Below are positions 22,813-36,707 of a stretch of 64,000 bases of DNA, piece by piece. Position 1 is the first letter of the stretch, and each line of letters begins with the position of its first letter. Source of the DNA: Gordonia oryzae (GTDB lineage: Bacteria; Actinomycetota; Actinomycetes; Mycobacteriales; Mycobacteriaceae); contig NZ_RKMH01000005.1 of assembly GCF_003797185.1 (NCBI RefSeq), positions 186,001 through 250,000 of the forward strand. The letters are read 5' to 3'. A program made the translations under genes and the position numbers. Under the pieces are notes generated by a model. It had not been told where the DNA came from, ran no database searches, and saw only the letters and a program-made list of their open reading frames with translations.

Positions 22813-23630
22813 CTGTGCCGACTGTCCGACACGCTGGAGCCGCCAACCTCTCGCCGGTCTTCACCCGATGCCGTGAGCAGAGCCGTGCCGCTCTGATCGG
22901 CTATCTGCCCGTGGGCTATCCGACGGTGGCCGGGTCGGTGGAGTCGTTTACCGCCATGGTCGAGGCCGGGTGCGACATCATCGAGGTCGGCGTGCCCTAC
23001 TCGGATCCGGTGATGGACGGGCCGACGATCCAGGAGGCCGCCGATCTTGCACTGGCAAACGGGGTGCGGGTGCGTGACGTGTTCACCGCGGTCCGGGCGA
23101 TCGCCGAGGCCGGCGGGCAGGCCGTCGTAATGAGTTACTGGAATCCCATCCTCGCCTACGGTGTCGAGCGGTTCTCCGCCGATCTCGCCGAGGCCGGGGG
23201 AGCCGGACTGATCACTCCCAACCTCATCCCCGAGGAGGGTCATAGGTGGCACGAGGCCTCCGATGTCCAGGGACTGGACCGCATCTATCTGGTCGCACCG
23301 TCGTCGACCCCGGAGCGGCTGGCTTACACCGTCGATGCGTGTCGCGGTTTCGTCTACGCAGCCTCCACGATGGGAGTGACCGGCGCTCGCACAGCGGTGT
23401 CGAACGCAGCCCCTGAGCTCTGTGCCCGGATCCGCGAGCACTCCGACATTCCGATCGGGGTTGGTCTCGGTGTCCGCAGTGGCGAGCAGGCTGCCGAGAT
23501 CGCCTCGTATGCCGACGGTGTGATCGTGGGTTCGGCCCTGGTGACCGCGGCACAGGCCGGGCAGGCTCGGCTACGGGAGCTCGTAGGCGAACTTGCCGAC
23601 GGCGTCGCCCACCCGAACCCGCCGAGGTGA
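22809..23630 (+). CDS. trpA: Tryptophan synthase alpha subunit
   Basis: Cleaves indole-3-glycerol phosphate to indole for the beta subunit. [13 protein letters not shown] with the catalytic glutamate in [57 protein letters not shown] and [12 protein letters not shown]. 273 residues. ATGA overlap with trpB. The gap after it (23631-23710) contains the 12-bp palindrome GTCCGATCGGAC but no evident terminator with a U-tract. Confidence 0.96.
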   Translation: MTVPTVRHAGAANLSPVFTRCREQSRAALIGYLPVGYPTVAGSVESFTAMVEAGCDIIEVGVPYSDPVMDGPTIQEAADLALANGVRVRDVFTAVRAIAEAGGQAVVMSYWNPILAYGVERFSADLAEAGGAGLITPNLIPEEGHRWHEASDVQGLDRIYLVAPSSTPERLAYTVDACRGFVYAASTMGVTGARTAVSNAAPELCARIREHSDIPIGVGLGVRSGEQAAEIASYADGVIVGSALVTAAQAGQARLRELVGELADGVAHPNPPR

Positions 23631-23710
23631 CCCGTACACGTGGGGTCCGATCGGACGAACCCACCGGGTGGTGCGATCGTGTGCCTCAGATGGTCCGTTA
23701 GGGTGAGACC

Positions 23711-25012
23711 GTGACCGCGCCGACGACGACGTTGCTCGCCTACATCCCCAGTCCGCCACAGGGGGTCTGGCATCTCGGGCCGGTCCCGTTGCGCGCGTAT
23801 GCGCTGTGCATCATCCTCGGCATCATCGTCGCGGTCTGGTGGGGGGATCGCCGATGGGTCGCACGCGGCGGCCAGCCCGGTGAAGTCCTCGACATAGCCA
23901 TCTGGGCGGTCCCCTTCGGTCTGATCGGTGGCCGTATCTATCACGTCCTCACCGACTGGTCGATCTATTTCGGCGACGGTGGAAAGTCCCCGATCGACGT
24001 CGTCAAGATCTGGGACGGTGGTCTCGGAATCTGGGGTGCGGTGATCCTTGGTGCGCTCGGCGCCTGGATCGGTGCGCGCCGTCACGGTATCCGGTTGCCC
24101 GCGTTCGGCGATGCCATCGCGCCCCCGATCCTCCTCGCCCAGGCAATCGGGCGGCTGGGCAACTACTTCAACCAGGAGCTCTACGGCCGCCCGACAACGG
24201 TGCCGTGGGGGTTGGAGATCTACGAGCGCACCAACGGCATTCAGACCGGACCCAACCTGATCAACGGGACCTCGACCGGCCAGGTGTACGAGATAGTCCA
24301 CCCCACCTTTTTGTACGAGTTGGTGTGGAACGTGCTCGTGGTTCTGGTGCTCGTGGCGCTGGACCGGCGATTCCGCATCGGTCACGGCCGACTGTTCGCG
24401 CTGTACGTGGCCGGCTACTGCGCGGGCAGGTTCGTCGTCGAACTCCTGCGCTCGGACACCGCGTACACCTTCATTGCCGGCATCCGCATCAACGTCTTCA
24501 CCTCTGCGCTGCTGTTCGTGTGCGCGGCGATCTACTTCGTCGTCGCCACCAAGGGCCGTGAGCGGGGTCTGCAGATGTATCACCCTGACCGTGCCGAGGA
24601 ACTCGAGGCCCTGGGTGTCGTCGGCTACGTCGACGACCGGTACCCGGACGACGACGTCGATGACGAGCGCGAGTCGGAGCCCGACGAGGACGACCTGTTT
24701 GACTCCGACGGCGAGATGACCGATGTAGGCGACGACAGCACCGTGACCGAGGTCATCGACAAGGGCATCGCCGAACACGACGAGGAAACCGCCATCGACC
24801 CGGATCTCGACAATGCCGCCGACAGCGCTCCCGATGCCGCCGACAGCGCTCCCGATGCCGCCGACAGCGCTCCCGATACCGCCGACAGCGCTCAGCCTGA
24901 CGCCGACAGCGCTCAGTCTGACGCCGACAGCGCTCCCGATAACGCCGACAGCGCTCAGCCTGACGCCGACAGCGCTCCCGACTCAGCCAAAGACACCCCA
25001 CACACCAACTGA
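23711..25012 (+). CDS. lgt: Prolipoprotein diacylglyceryl transferase with long acidic repeat tail
   Basis: Membrane enzyme adding diacylglycerol from phosphatidylglycerol to the lipobox cysteine. The N-terminal 285 or so residues contain the multi-span core with LRAYALCIILGI, GGRIYHVLTDW, KIWDGGLGIWGAV, the Lgt signature AIGRLGNYFNQELYGRPT and VHPTFLYEL. From about residue 295 the tail is very acidic (DDRYPDDDVDDERESEPDED) and ends in eight 7-residue ADSA-type repeats. 433 residues, longer than proteobacterial Lgt; extended tails are common in actinobacteria. GTG start after TTAGGGTGAGA. Confidence 0.94.
   Translation: MTAPTTTLLAYIPSPPQGVWHLGPVPLRAYALCIILGIIVAVWWGDRRWVARGGQPGEVLDIAIWAVPFGLIGGRIYHVLTDWSIYFGDGGKSPIDVVKIWDGGLGIWGAVILGALGAWIGARRHGIRLPAFGDAIAPPILLAQAIGRLGNYFNQELYGRPTTVPWGLEIYERTNGIQTGPNLINGTSTGQVYEIVHPTFLYELVWNVLVVLVLVALDRRFRIGHGRLFALYVAGYCAGRFVVELLRSDTAYTFIAGIRINVFTSALLFVCAAIYFVVATKGRERGLQMYHPDRAEELEALGVVGYVDDRYPDDDVDDERESEPDEDDLFDSDGEMTDVGDDSTVTEVIDKGIAEHDEETAIDPDLDNAADSAPDAADSAPDAADSAPDTADSAQPDADSAQSDADSAPDNADSAQPDADSAPDSAKDTPHTN
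24821..24988 (+). repeat. 21-bp tandem repeat in the 3' end of lgt (8 copies)
   Basis: GACAGCGCT recurs exactly every 21 bp at 24821, 24842, 24863, 24884, 24905, 24926, 24947 and 24968. The units encode DSAPDAA or variants (DSAQPDA, DSAQSDA). Variation is mainly in the second half of the unit, so this array is older than those in hisC and hisF. Confidence 0.93.
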
Positions 25013-25185
25013 CGGGGTTCGGCAGCTGACCGGATTCGGTGTTTGAGCCGGTTCGGATCACCTCGCCATCACGGGCACCCCGTTGGTTGGTCGGTTACAG
25101 TGGGATTTCACGGTTTGCGGCAGCCCATATCCGCGACCCCACGTGCTCCACGGGCCAGCGCTGTCCCAGAGGACATCATGCATGT

Positions 25186-25200
25186 GATTCGTCACGAATC
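25186..25200. promoter_or_regulatory. Perfect inverted repeat just upstream of gltB
   Basis: GATTCGT-C-ACGAATC, 7-bp arms around one base, ending 14 bp before the gltB ATG and directly ahead of its GGAGGT ribosome site. It could be an operator or an mRNA structure near the ribosome site. No regulator gene lies next to it. Confidence 0.45.
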
Positions 25201-25214
25201 CGGTGGAGGTATTG

Positions 25215-29778
<4,564 letters not shown>

Positions 29779-29786
<8 letters not shown>

Positions 29787-31284
29787 TCCGAGGGGATTCT
29801 TGGAGGTCTCGAAGAAGGAGGCCCGATATCGGCCGGTTGCCGAGCGCATCGGCGACTGGGGCGATGTCTACGAGCACGCCGACAAGCCGCTCACGGTGCT
29901 CTCCGAGGTGAGTGATCAGGCCCGGCGATGCATGGATTGCGGTATCCCGTTCTGTCACTCCGGAACCGCGGGCTGCCCGCTGGGCAATCTCATCCCGGAA
30001 TGGAATGACCTCGTCCGACGTGGACGATGGGACGCGGCGAGCGAACGCCTGCACGCGACCAACAATTTCCCGGAGTTCACCGGAATGGTGTGCCCGGCCC
30101 CGTGCGAGGCGGCGTGTGTGCTGTCCATCTCGGAGGCCACCACCGGCGGCAGCGTCACGATCAAGCGAATCGAGAAGACGATCGCCCGCGAGTCCTGGAC
30201 CGAGGGCATCATCAGGCCCGAGCCGCCCGCCCTCATGACCGGCAAGTCGGTCGCCGTGGTCGGCTCCGGACCGGGCGGTCTGGCCGCCGCCCAGCAGCTG
30301 ACCCGTGCCGGCCACGACGTCACCGTCTACGAGCGTGACGACCGGCTGGGTGGGCTGCTGCGTTACGGCATTCCCGAGTACAAGTTGCAGAAGTCCGACA
30401 TCGACCGCCGTATCACCCAGATGCGTTCAGAGGGAACTAAATTCGTCACCAGTTGCAACGTCGGCACCGACCTGTTGGTGTCGGATCTGCGCGAGCGCCA
30501 CGACGCTGTCGTTCTCGCGATCGGTGCGATGGCTGCCCGCGACAACCCGGTACCCGGCCGCGACCTCAACGGTGTGCATCTCGCGATGGAACATCTGGTT
30601 CCGGCGAACCGGGAATGCGAGGGAGACGGAGAATCACCGATCACTGCCAAGGGCAAACACGTCGTCATCATCGGTGGCGGAGACACCGGTGCCGACTGCC
30701 TCGGCACCGCGCATCGGCAAGGAGCGGCCTCGGTGGTTCAACTCGACTACAACCCCGAACTGCCCTCCGATCGCGACGACGCCCGGTCCCCGTGGCCGAC
30801 CTGGCCACTGGTGATGCGTACCTCCAGCGCGCACGCCGAAGGCGGCGAGCGCAAATATCAGGTGGCAGTGCAACGATTCGTCGGTGACGAACACGGCAAC
30901 GTCACCACGATGGTGCTCGCCGAAGTCGCCGTTGTCCGCGAACCCGACGGCCGACGGGTGATCACGCCGGTCGGTGAGGAGTTTGAGATCCCCTGCGAAC
31001 TGGCGCTTTTCGCGATCGGATTCGAAGGTGTTGAACGAGGGCCGTTACTCGACGGGCTTGAACTCGCGCCCAACGGACGCGGCGCGTTGTCCTGCGGCAG
31101 TGACTGGCAAACCGGCACCGACGGGGTATTCGTCTGCGGTGATGCGCACCGCGGTGCGTCGTTGGTGGTGTGGGCGATCGCCGAAGGTCGTTCGGCGGCA
31201 AGGTCGGTCGACGAATACCTGATGGGTGCTTCCGATCTCCCGTCACCGGTCCGCCCGTCGGCGCTACCGCTTTCGGTGCGTTGA
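29779..31284 (+). CDS. gltD: Glutamate synthase small subunit
   Basis: NADPH- and FAD-binding partner that feeds electrons to GltB. The N-terminal Fe-S domain has [27 protein letters not shown] and the second cysteine set [16 protein letters not shown] site [22 protein letters not shown] site [16 protein letters not shown]-terminal [22 protein letters not shown] 29779 overlaps gltB by 8 bp with GGAGGCG ahead of it. 501 residues. Confidence 0.96.
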
Positions 31285-31483
31285 CAATTGGCCGGGCCGC
31301 CGTCGCGATCACGACACAGCCGTCGGGCGGCGCGCCCGGAGCGTGACCCCGATCGGGCTGAACAGAATGAAACGGTGGCGCCGCCACTGACCTCGGGGGA
31401 GTGGACGAACGTCCTATGGCCGGGTGATGGCCAGTAGCCGCCAGCGATAGAGATGCTGATCCGACACGACTAAGGTGAGCACC

Positions 31484-32917
31484 GTGACACGTCGTACCAA
31501 GATCGTCTGCACCCTGGGCCCCGCCACCAACTCCGAGGAGCGTCTCAAAGAGCTCGTCGAGGCGGGCATGGATGTTGCTCGACTCAACTTCAGCCATGGC
31601 AGCCATGAGGACCATCGCACCGTCTACGAGCGTGTGCGTCGCGCGGGCGATGCCGCGGAGAAGGCCGTGGGCATTCTCGCGGACCTACAAGGTCCCAAGA
31701 TCCGACTCGGCAAATTCGTCGACGAAGGGGCACTCAATGGACAGGTCATGTGGGCCACCGGAGAAGAAGTCCGCATCACCGTTGACGACGTCGTCGGCAC
31801 CCACGACCGCGTCTCGACGACCTACAAACAACTCGCCGAAGACGCCGAAGCCGGAGACCGACTCCTCGTCGACGACGGCAAGGTCGGGCTGAAGGTCACC
31901 GCCATCGACGGCAACGACGTCGTCTGCGTGGTCACCGAAGGCGGTCCGGTCAGCAACAACAAGGGCTTGAACCTGCCGGGTGTCAAGACCTCGATCCCCG
32001 CCCTGAGTGAAAAGGACATCGCCGACCTCGAGTTCGCGCTGCAACTCGGCGTCGACCTCGTCGCACTCTCCTTCGTTCGCACCCCGGCCGACATCGAACT
32101 CGTCCACGAAGTGATGGACCGCGTGGGTCGCCGCGTCCCGGTGATCGCCAAACTGGAAAAGCCCGAGGCCATCGACAACCTCGAAGCCATCGTGCTGGCC
32201 TTCGACGGAGTCATGGTCGCCCGCGGTGACCTGGGCGTGGAACTACCGCTCGAGCAGGTCCCCCTGGTCCAGAAAAGAGCCATCCAGATGGCCCGCGAGA
32301 ACGCCAAACCGGTGATCGTGGCTACTCAGATGCTCGACTCGATGATCGAGAACTCCCGGCCCACCCGCGCCGAGGCCTCCGACGTCGCCAACGCCGTCCT
32401 GGACGGTGCCGACGCAGTGATGCTCTCCGGCGAGACCTCTGTCGGCAAGTGGCCGATCGAGACAGTCCAGACGATGACCCGCATCTGCGTGGCCGTCGAA
32501 ACCGGCTCACGCGATGTACCGCCGCTCTCCCACGTTCCCCGTACCAAACGCGGCATCATCTCCTACGCCGCCCGCGACATCGGCGAACGGCTCGAGGTCA
32601 AGGCAATGGTGGCCTTCACCCAGTCCGGCGACACCGTCCGCCGACTGGCACGGCTGCATTCACGTCTGCCGCTTCTCGCGTTCACACCCACCCAGGCCGT
32701 ACGCAGCCAACTGGCCCTGAGCTGGGGAACCGAGACCTTCATCGTCGATCACGTCGACTCCACCGACCACATGATCGACCAGGTCGACCACCACCTGCTG
32801 CGTATCGGTCGGCTCAAGGACGGCGACGTCGTCGTCATCGTCGCCGGCGCGCCGCCCGGCACCGTCGGATCGACCAACATGATCCATGTGCACCGGATCG
32901 GCGAACAGGACCACTGA
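31484..32917 (+). CDS. pyk: Pyruvate kinase
   Basis: Last step of glycolysis, PEP plus ADP to pyruvate plus ATP. RRTKIVCTLGPATNS at the N-terminus, ARLNFSHGSHEDH, ADLQGPKIRLG, the active-site segment VIAKLEKPEAIDNL, GVMVARGDLGVELPLEQVP, VATQMLDSMIENSRPTRAE and DAVMLSGETSVGKWP. 477 residues. GTG 31484 is chosen over 31475 because AAGGTGAG lies directly upstream of it and homologues begin with this residue. Confidence 0.96.
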   Translation: MTRRTKIVCTLGPATNSEERLKELVEAGMDVARLNFSHGSHEDHRTVYERVRRAGDAAEKAVGILADLQGPKIRLGKFVDEGALNGQVMWATGEEVRITVDDVVGTHDRVSTTYKQLAEDAEAGDRLLVDDGKVGLKVTAIDGNDVVCVVTEGGPVSNNKGLNLPGVKTSIPALSEKDIADLEFALQLGVDLVALSFVRTPADIELVHEVMDRVGRRVPVIAKLEKPEAIDNLEAIVLAFDGVMVARGDLGVELPLEQVPLVQKRAIQMARENAKPVIVATQMLDSMIENSRPTRAEASDVANAVLDGADAVMLSGETSVGKWPIETVQTMTRICVAVETGSRDVPPLSHVPRTKRGIISYAARDIGERLEVKAMVAFTQSGDTVRRLARLHSRLPLLAFTPTQAVRSQLALSWGTETFIVDHVDSTDHMIDQVDHHLLRIGRLKDGDVVVIVAGAPPGTVGSTNMIHVHRIGEQDH

Positions 32918-32924
32918 GTTGTTG

Positions 32925-32943
32925 GCGCGGACTCCGTCCGCGC
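32925..32943 (+). terminator. Hairpin just after pyk
   Basis: GCGCGGAC-TCC-GTCCGCGC, a perfect 8-bp stem beginning 8 bp after the pyk stop. It lacks a U-tract, as many actinobacterial terminator hairpins do, so termination is probable but not certain. Confidence 0.55.
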
Positions 32944-33032
32944 GTGCTCATCGGGCCTGAGGCACCACGCCTTCCTCCTCATCGCATTGTCGCTTCGCTC
33001 CGCGCTCTTGGTCGTGCAGGCGTGGCGCGCCC

Positions 33033-33129
33033 GGTGAGCGGGGGGGTGAGCCGCCTGACGCGGGCCCACCCCCTGTCGTACGGGCACGCCTGGTGAGCGG
33101 TGGGTGAGCCGATGACGCGAGCCCACCCA
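33033..33129. repeat. Imperfect direct repeats in the pyk–tesB gap
   Basis: Two related units of about 38-40 bp (33033-33072 and 33092-33129) share GGTGAGCGG, GGGTGAGCCG, TGACGCG and GCCCACCC. Each can fold through GGGTGAGC pairing with GCCCACCC. A third fragment, TTGAGCCGATGTTGCGC, follows from 33133. The 294-bp gap (32918-33211) holds nothing else I can name. Confidence 0.6.
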
Positions 33130-33211
33130 CTCGTTGAGCCGATGTTGCGCAGGTCTGCCGCGCCACGGTCCCGGTGGCCACCGGGCACGCCGGGGTCCCT
33201 AGTCTGTTCGC

Positions 33212-34090
33212 ATGACTGCGGACCCCACCAGCGACCTCGGCAAGCTGCTCGAACTGCTCGACGTCGAGCAGCGCGACGCCGATGTGTTCATCGGGCAACA
33301 CCCCGAGCAGAAGACGGCGCGCACCTTCGGTGGGCAGATGCTCGGTCAGGGTGTCGTGGCGGCAGCCCGCACCCTGACCCGTGGTACTCCGCCGGTCCAT
33401 GCTCTGCACGCGCACTTCATTCGCGGCGGCGACGTCAACGAACCGATGCAGTACCACGTCGACCGGTTCCGCGACGGCAAGTCTTTTGCAAACCGTCAGG
33501 TCACCGCCAAACAGAAGGGTGAAGAGATCTTCACCATGCTGGTGGCATTCCAGGACAACTCGGCCGGTCTGGAACACGCGGTGGAGATCCCGCAGGTGCC
33601 TTATCCGGAGGAATTGCCGCCCCTCGGTGAGCATTTCAAGGGTTTCGAGGACCGGATTGCGACGTTCGTCGACGCACTGCACCCGATCGATATCCGGTTT
33701 GCCAACGACCCGTCGTGGAAGATGCGTGAAGCCGGGGAAACGCTGCGCGACAACCGCGTGTGGATGAAGACCGACGGCCGGATGCCCGATGAGCCGATCA
33801 TGCATGTGGCCGCGATGTGTTACGCCTCCGACACCACCGTCCTCGATTCGATCATCACCACGCACGGCTTATCGTGGGGCATCGACCGACTTTTCGCGGC
33901 CACCGTGAATCATTCGATGTGGTTCCACCGAGACTTCCGCTTCGACGAGTGGATGCTCTACGCGACGCGGTCCCCGGTGGCGACCGGATCGCGCGGGATG
34001 GGTTCGGGGCGGTTCTGGATGCGGGATGGAACACTGGCCACCTCCGTCGTGCAGGAAGCGCTCATCAAGTACTTCCCGCCCAAGAAGTAG
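33212..34090 (+). CDS. tesB: Acyl-CoA thioesterase II
   Basis: Double-hotdog thioesterase hydrolysing medium- and long-chain acyl-CoA. FIGQHPEQKTARTFGGQMLG, ALHAHFIRGGD, the active-site region DRFRDGKSFANRQVTAKQ, and in the second hotdog GLSWGIDRLFAATVNHSMWF with SRGMGSGRFWMRDG. 292 residues, typical TesB. It keeps its mycobacterial position downstream of pyk. The next sequence is decayed. Confidence 0.94.
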   Translation: MTADPTSDLGKLLELLDVEQRDADVFIGQHPEQKTARTFGGQMLGQGVVAAARTLTRGTPPVHALHAHFIRGGDVNEPMQYHVDRFRDGKSFANRQVTAKQKGEEIFTMLVAFQDNSAGLEHAVEIPQVPYPEELPPLGEHFKGFEDRIATFVDALHPIDIRFANDPSWKMREAGETLRDNRVWMKTDGRMPDEPIMHVAAMCYASDTTVLDSIITTHGLSWGIDRLFAATVNHSMWFHRDFRFDEWMLYATRSPVATGSRGMGSGRFWMRDGTLATSVVQEALIKYFPPKK

Positions 34091-34135
34091 CGCGCGCCGA
34101 TCCGCGGGAGAACGCCCACGCACTCCCGAGGCGCG

Positions 34136-34990
34136 TCCGACCTTCGTCTTCGGCGTACCGGGTCTGGCAGAAGGTCCGGGCCGGCGCCGAGGAAACCGGC
34201 GCCGAGGAAACCAGCCCAGTCACGAAGAAGCTGGGAGCCTGGGCGATGAGGAACGGTGCCGCGGCCGCATCGGCCCATCTCGACGGCCGTACGCCCAACG
34301 CGATCGACGTCGCCCGGCATACGCTCGCCGACCCGCGCTCGTCCTGAAGCAGGTGCGGTCGGCGATCGGTATGAACCACCGCACCGTCGTCGGATCGGGT
34401 GCCGCAGCGATTCCGCCAGAGGTGCTGCCGCTCTTCCTCTGTCTGGGAATGCCGGTGCTGGAGGTGTGAGGAATGTCGGCGACCCACCGGAGGTTCCACG
34501 ATGACCTCGCCGGTGAACGTGAGGATCGGTACGGGCGGTAATCCGGTGTCGGATGTCGAGGTCACGCGCGCCGACGACGGGGAACTGCTGACCCGGGTAC
34601 CGGTGGTCATGGTCGGCTATCGAAACTCCGCCCGACATGACAGCCGAGACGATCGACGCCGACGGGTGGTTGGCCACCGGCAACGTGCGGATCGTCGACA
34701 GCACGAAGAACTCATCGTCAACGGGGTCCGGAAAGAACACGTCGCCCAACAACATCGGGAACGCGCTGAAGACGCCGTCGTCGCTGATCGGTCAGGTCGT
34801 CGCGATCGGTGACGCCAAGCCGCTTGTGTCGGCGCTCGTCGTGGTCGATCCCGACACCGCGCCGCCCGCGCGACGGTACTGAACACGCCCGACGCCGTAG
34901 CCCGCACCCCCCACGATGGAAGTTGCGGTGCAAGCCCTCGCCGACGAGTACGCCGAGCACATCGACTCGCTCTACGCCGCAGACACCGGT
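34136..34990 (+). pseudogene. Remnant of a long-chain acyl-CoA synthetase (FadD type)
   Basis: Pieces of an AMP-forming synthetase in order but in different frames: TFVFGV, RVWQKVRAGAEE, KLGAWAMRNG (34140-34335), then VRSAIGMNHRTVVGSGAAAI and PPEVLPLF...PVLEV, where TGA at 34467 replaces the expected Trp of LEVWGMSE; then TMTSPVNVRIGT, ELLTRVPVVMVGYRN, AETIDADGWLATGN, KNTSPNNIGNALKT and VVAIGDAK; and finally ADEYAEHIDSLYA, the usual C-terminus. The N-terminal half and a stretch before the end are missing, and there are several frameshifts. It can make no working enzyme. The tail overlaps the end of the convergent DUF998 gene. Confidence 0.8.
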
Positions 34991-35676
34991 GACGGTGTGA
35001 TCGACCTTCGCGCAGCGGCCACCGCAGCACCCCACACCACCAGATACAGCGTCATGCCGCCGATCTGAATGCGTTGCGCGAGCCCCAGCAGCCAATCCCC
35101 GGACAGGTTGTCGGCGGCCAACATCCACACCGTCGCGACAGAGATCACCACCAGGATCGTCAGGCCGAGCAGACGCAGCACCGGCCAGATCGACGTCCGC
35201 CACGCCGCGACCACCCCGAGGATCATCGCAATGAAGATGGCGAACACCGCCACACTGCTGGTGAAGGCGTGGATGTGATGTAGTTGGGGCAGCAGCCCAC
35301 TCGGCTCCGACGGACAGTTCGGGTCGACGTGCGGAATGCAGTCGATGGGCGACAATGCGTCGGTGATGGTCGACACCCCGAACGCCGCAAGCGAGACGAG
35401 CGCGCCGCGGGCGAAGCCGCCGGCCACCACGGGACGAGGAACGAACGCCAGCACCCCGGCAAGCATGGCGCACACCGCGGTGATGACGTCTCCGTACACG
35501 TAGACCAGGCGATGCGGGCGGTGCTCCGCGTCGAGTTCACTCATAAAGCTGCGCAGCGGATCCAGAGGCGAGGCCCAGAAGAACTCCAGCACCCACGACG
35601 AGTAACAGATGCCTGCGGCGGCGATGAGAATGCCGACGACGATCAAGCGCGGCGACAGCTCCCGGACAGACAGCAC
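34972..35676 (-). CDS. DUF998-family membrane protein
   Basis: 234 residues with six hydrophobic spans: around 10-30, 58-80, 88-105, 140-160, 168-190 and 205-225. The conserved acidic loop SFMSELDAEHRPHRLVY and a cysteine pair in SPIDCIPHVDPNCPSEPSG face outward. This fits the DUF998 family of six-span proteins without known function. The reading frame is intact, unlike its neighbours. GTG start. Confidence 0.7.
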   Translation of the reverse strand: MLSVRELSPRLIVVGILIAAAGICYSSWVLEFFWASPLDPLRSFMSELDAEHRPHRLVYVYGDVITAVCAMLAGVLAFVPRPVVAGGFARGALVSLAAFGVSTITDALSPIDCIPHVDPNCPSEPSGLLPQLHHIHAFTSSVAVFAIFIAMILGVVAAWRTSIWPVLRLLGLTILVVISVATVWMLAADNLSGDWLLGLAQRIQIGGMTLYLVVWGAAVAAARRSITPSPVSAA

Positions 35677-35846
35677 CTCGTCAGGTTATGTCATCGGTGT
35701 TCACCCCCCAGCGACGCCACGTTCGCCCTACCCATGCACCGGCATCATCCACATCGACGATGTGATCCGAGTCACTGCCGGTCACATTCTCGGACCGCCT
35801 GGTGTCTCGGGTAAGTCAGATCCCCGGAAGTAGAGGAATGAGAACC

Positions 35847-36684
35847 ATGAGTGAACAACGCAGCACGGTGGTGGTCGTCGGTGGCGGGTACGCCGGCACG
35901 ATGGCAGCCAGCAGACTCGCCGCAGAATCCTCGTTCGATGTGGTGATGGTGAATGCGCGAGACCACTTCGTCGAACGTATCCGGTTACATCAATAGGCGT
36001 CCGGCACCGCCACGCCCACCCGCGACTTCGAGACGCTGCTCTGCGCACGCGTCCGCCGCATCGTCGCCACCGCGGAACACATCGACGGACCCGGACGACT
36101 GGTCGGCCTCGACTCGGGCGGCCGGCTCGACTACGACTGGCTGATCTACGCCGTCGGCAGCTCCGGGCCGTGCGGCGATCGAGGGTGCCGCCGACCACGC
36201 CCACCTGGTCACCGACTGGGAATCGGCCACCCGCCTGCGCAACCGGCTGGCAGAGCTGCGAGGCGTCGGCCGCGTCACCGTCGGCGGCGGCGGCTTGACC
36301 GGGATCGAGACCGCCGCCGAACTCGCCGAGGCCGGTCACCGGGTCACCCTCGTCACCGCCGACGAGATCGCCTCCAACCTGTCCGTCCGTGGGCGCGAGC
36401 GGACACGCCGCGCGCTCGATGCTCTCGGCGTCGTGTGCCACGAGCACACCCGGGTCGAACGCATCGGCGCCACAGCGGTGACACTCGTTCACGCAACGGG
36501 CGAGATGCAGGTCGGCGAGATCGAGGTCAACGGGCTGCCGGGATTCACCGTGGCGGTGTCCGACGATCCGGGTGTGATCCTGTGGCTCGATGTGGTCGAC
36601 GGTCTCATCCGGCACGTCTTCGTCATGCGGAATCCGGCCAAGATGGCGGCGGTGCGTACGGTACGGGAGATCTCACGTCACTGA
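35847..36684 (+). pseudogene. Broken FAD/NAD(P)-dependent oxidoreductase fused to an ECF41-type sigma factor tail
   Basis: ATG 35847 starts a normal FAD-binding N-terminus (TVVVVGGGYAGTMAASRLA, RIRLHQ) that hits TAG at 35994. The same frame continues with TRDFETLLCARV and YDWLIYAVGSSG, then a frameshift near 36165 leads to HLVTDWESATRL, VGGGGLTGIETAAELAEAGH and ALGVVCHEH. At about 36485 the text changes family without losing frame: MQVGEIEVNGLPGFTV, VILWLDVVDGLIRHVFVM and RNPAKM are the C-terminal SnoaL-like end of ECF41 sigma factors. A deletion has apparently joined an oxidoreductase to its neighbouring sigma gene, and later mutations inactivated it. Confidence 0.75.
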
Positions 36685-36707
36685 GGTGGCGCGTGCACAT
36701 CTGCGGT

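Noticed and set aside
34637-34882. 81-codon plus-strand ORF as a small gene
   Set aside because: Its text (ETIDADGWLATGN, NTSPNNIGNALKT, QVVAIGDAK) is a fragment of the acyl-CoA synthetase remnant.
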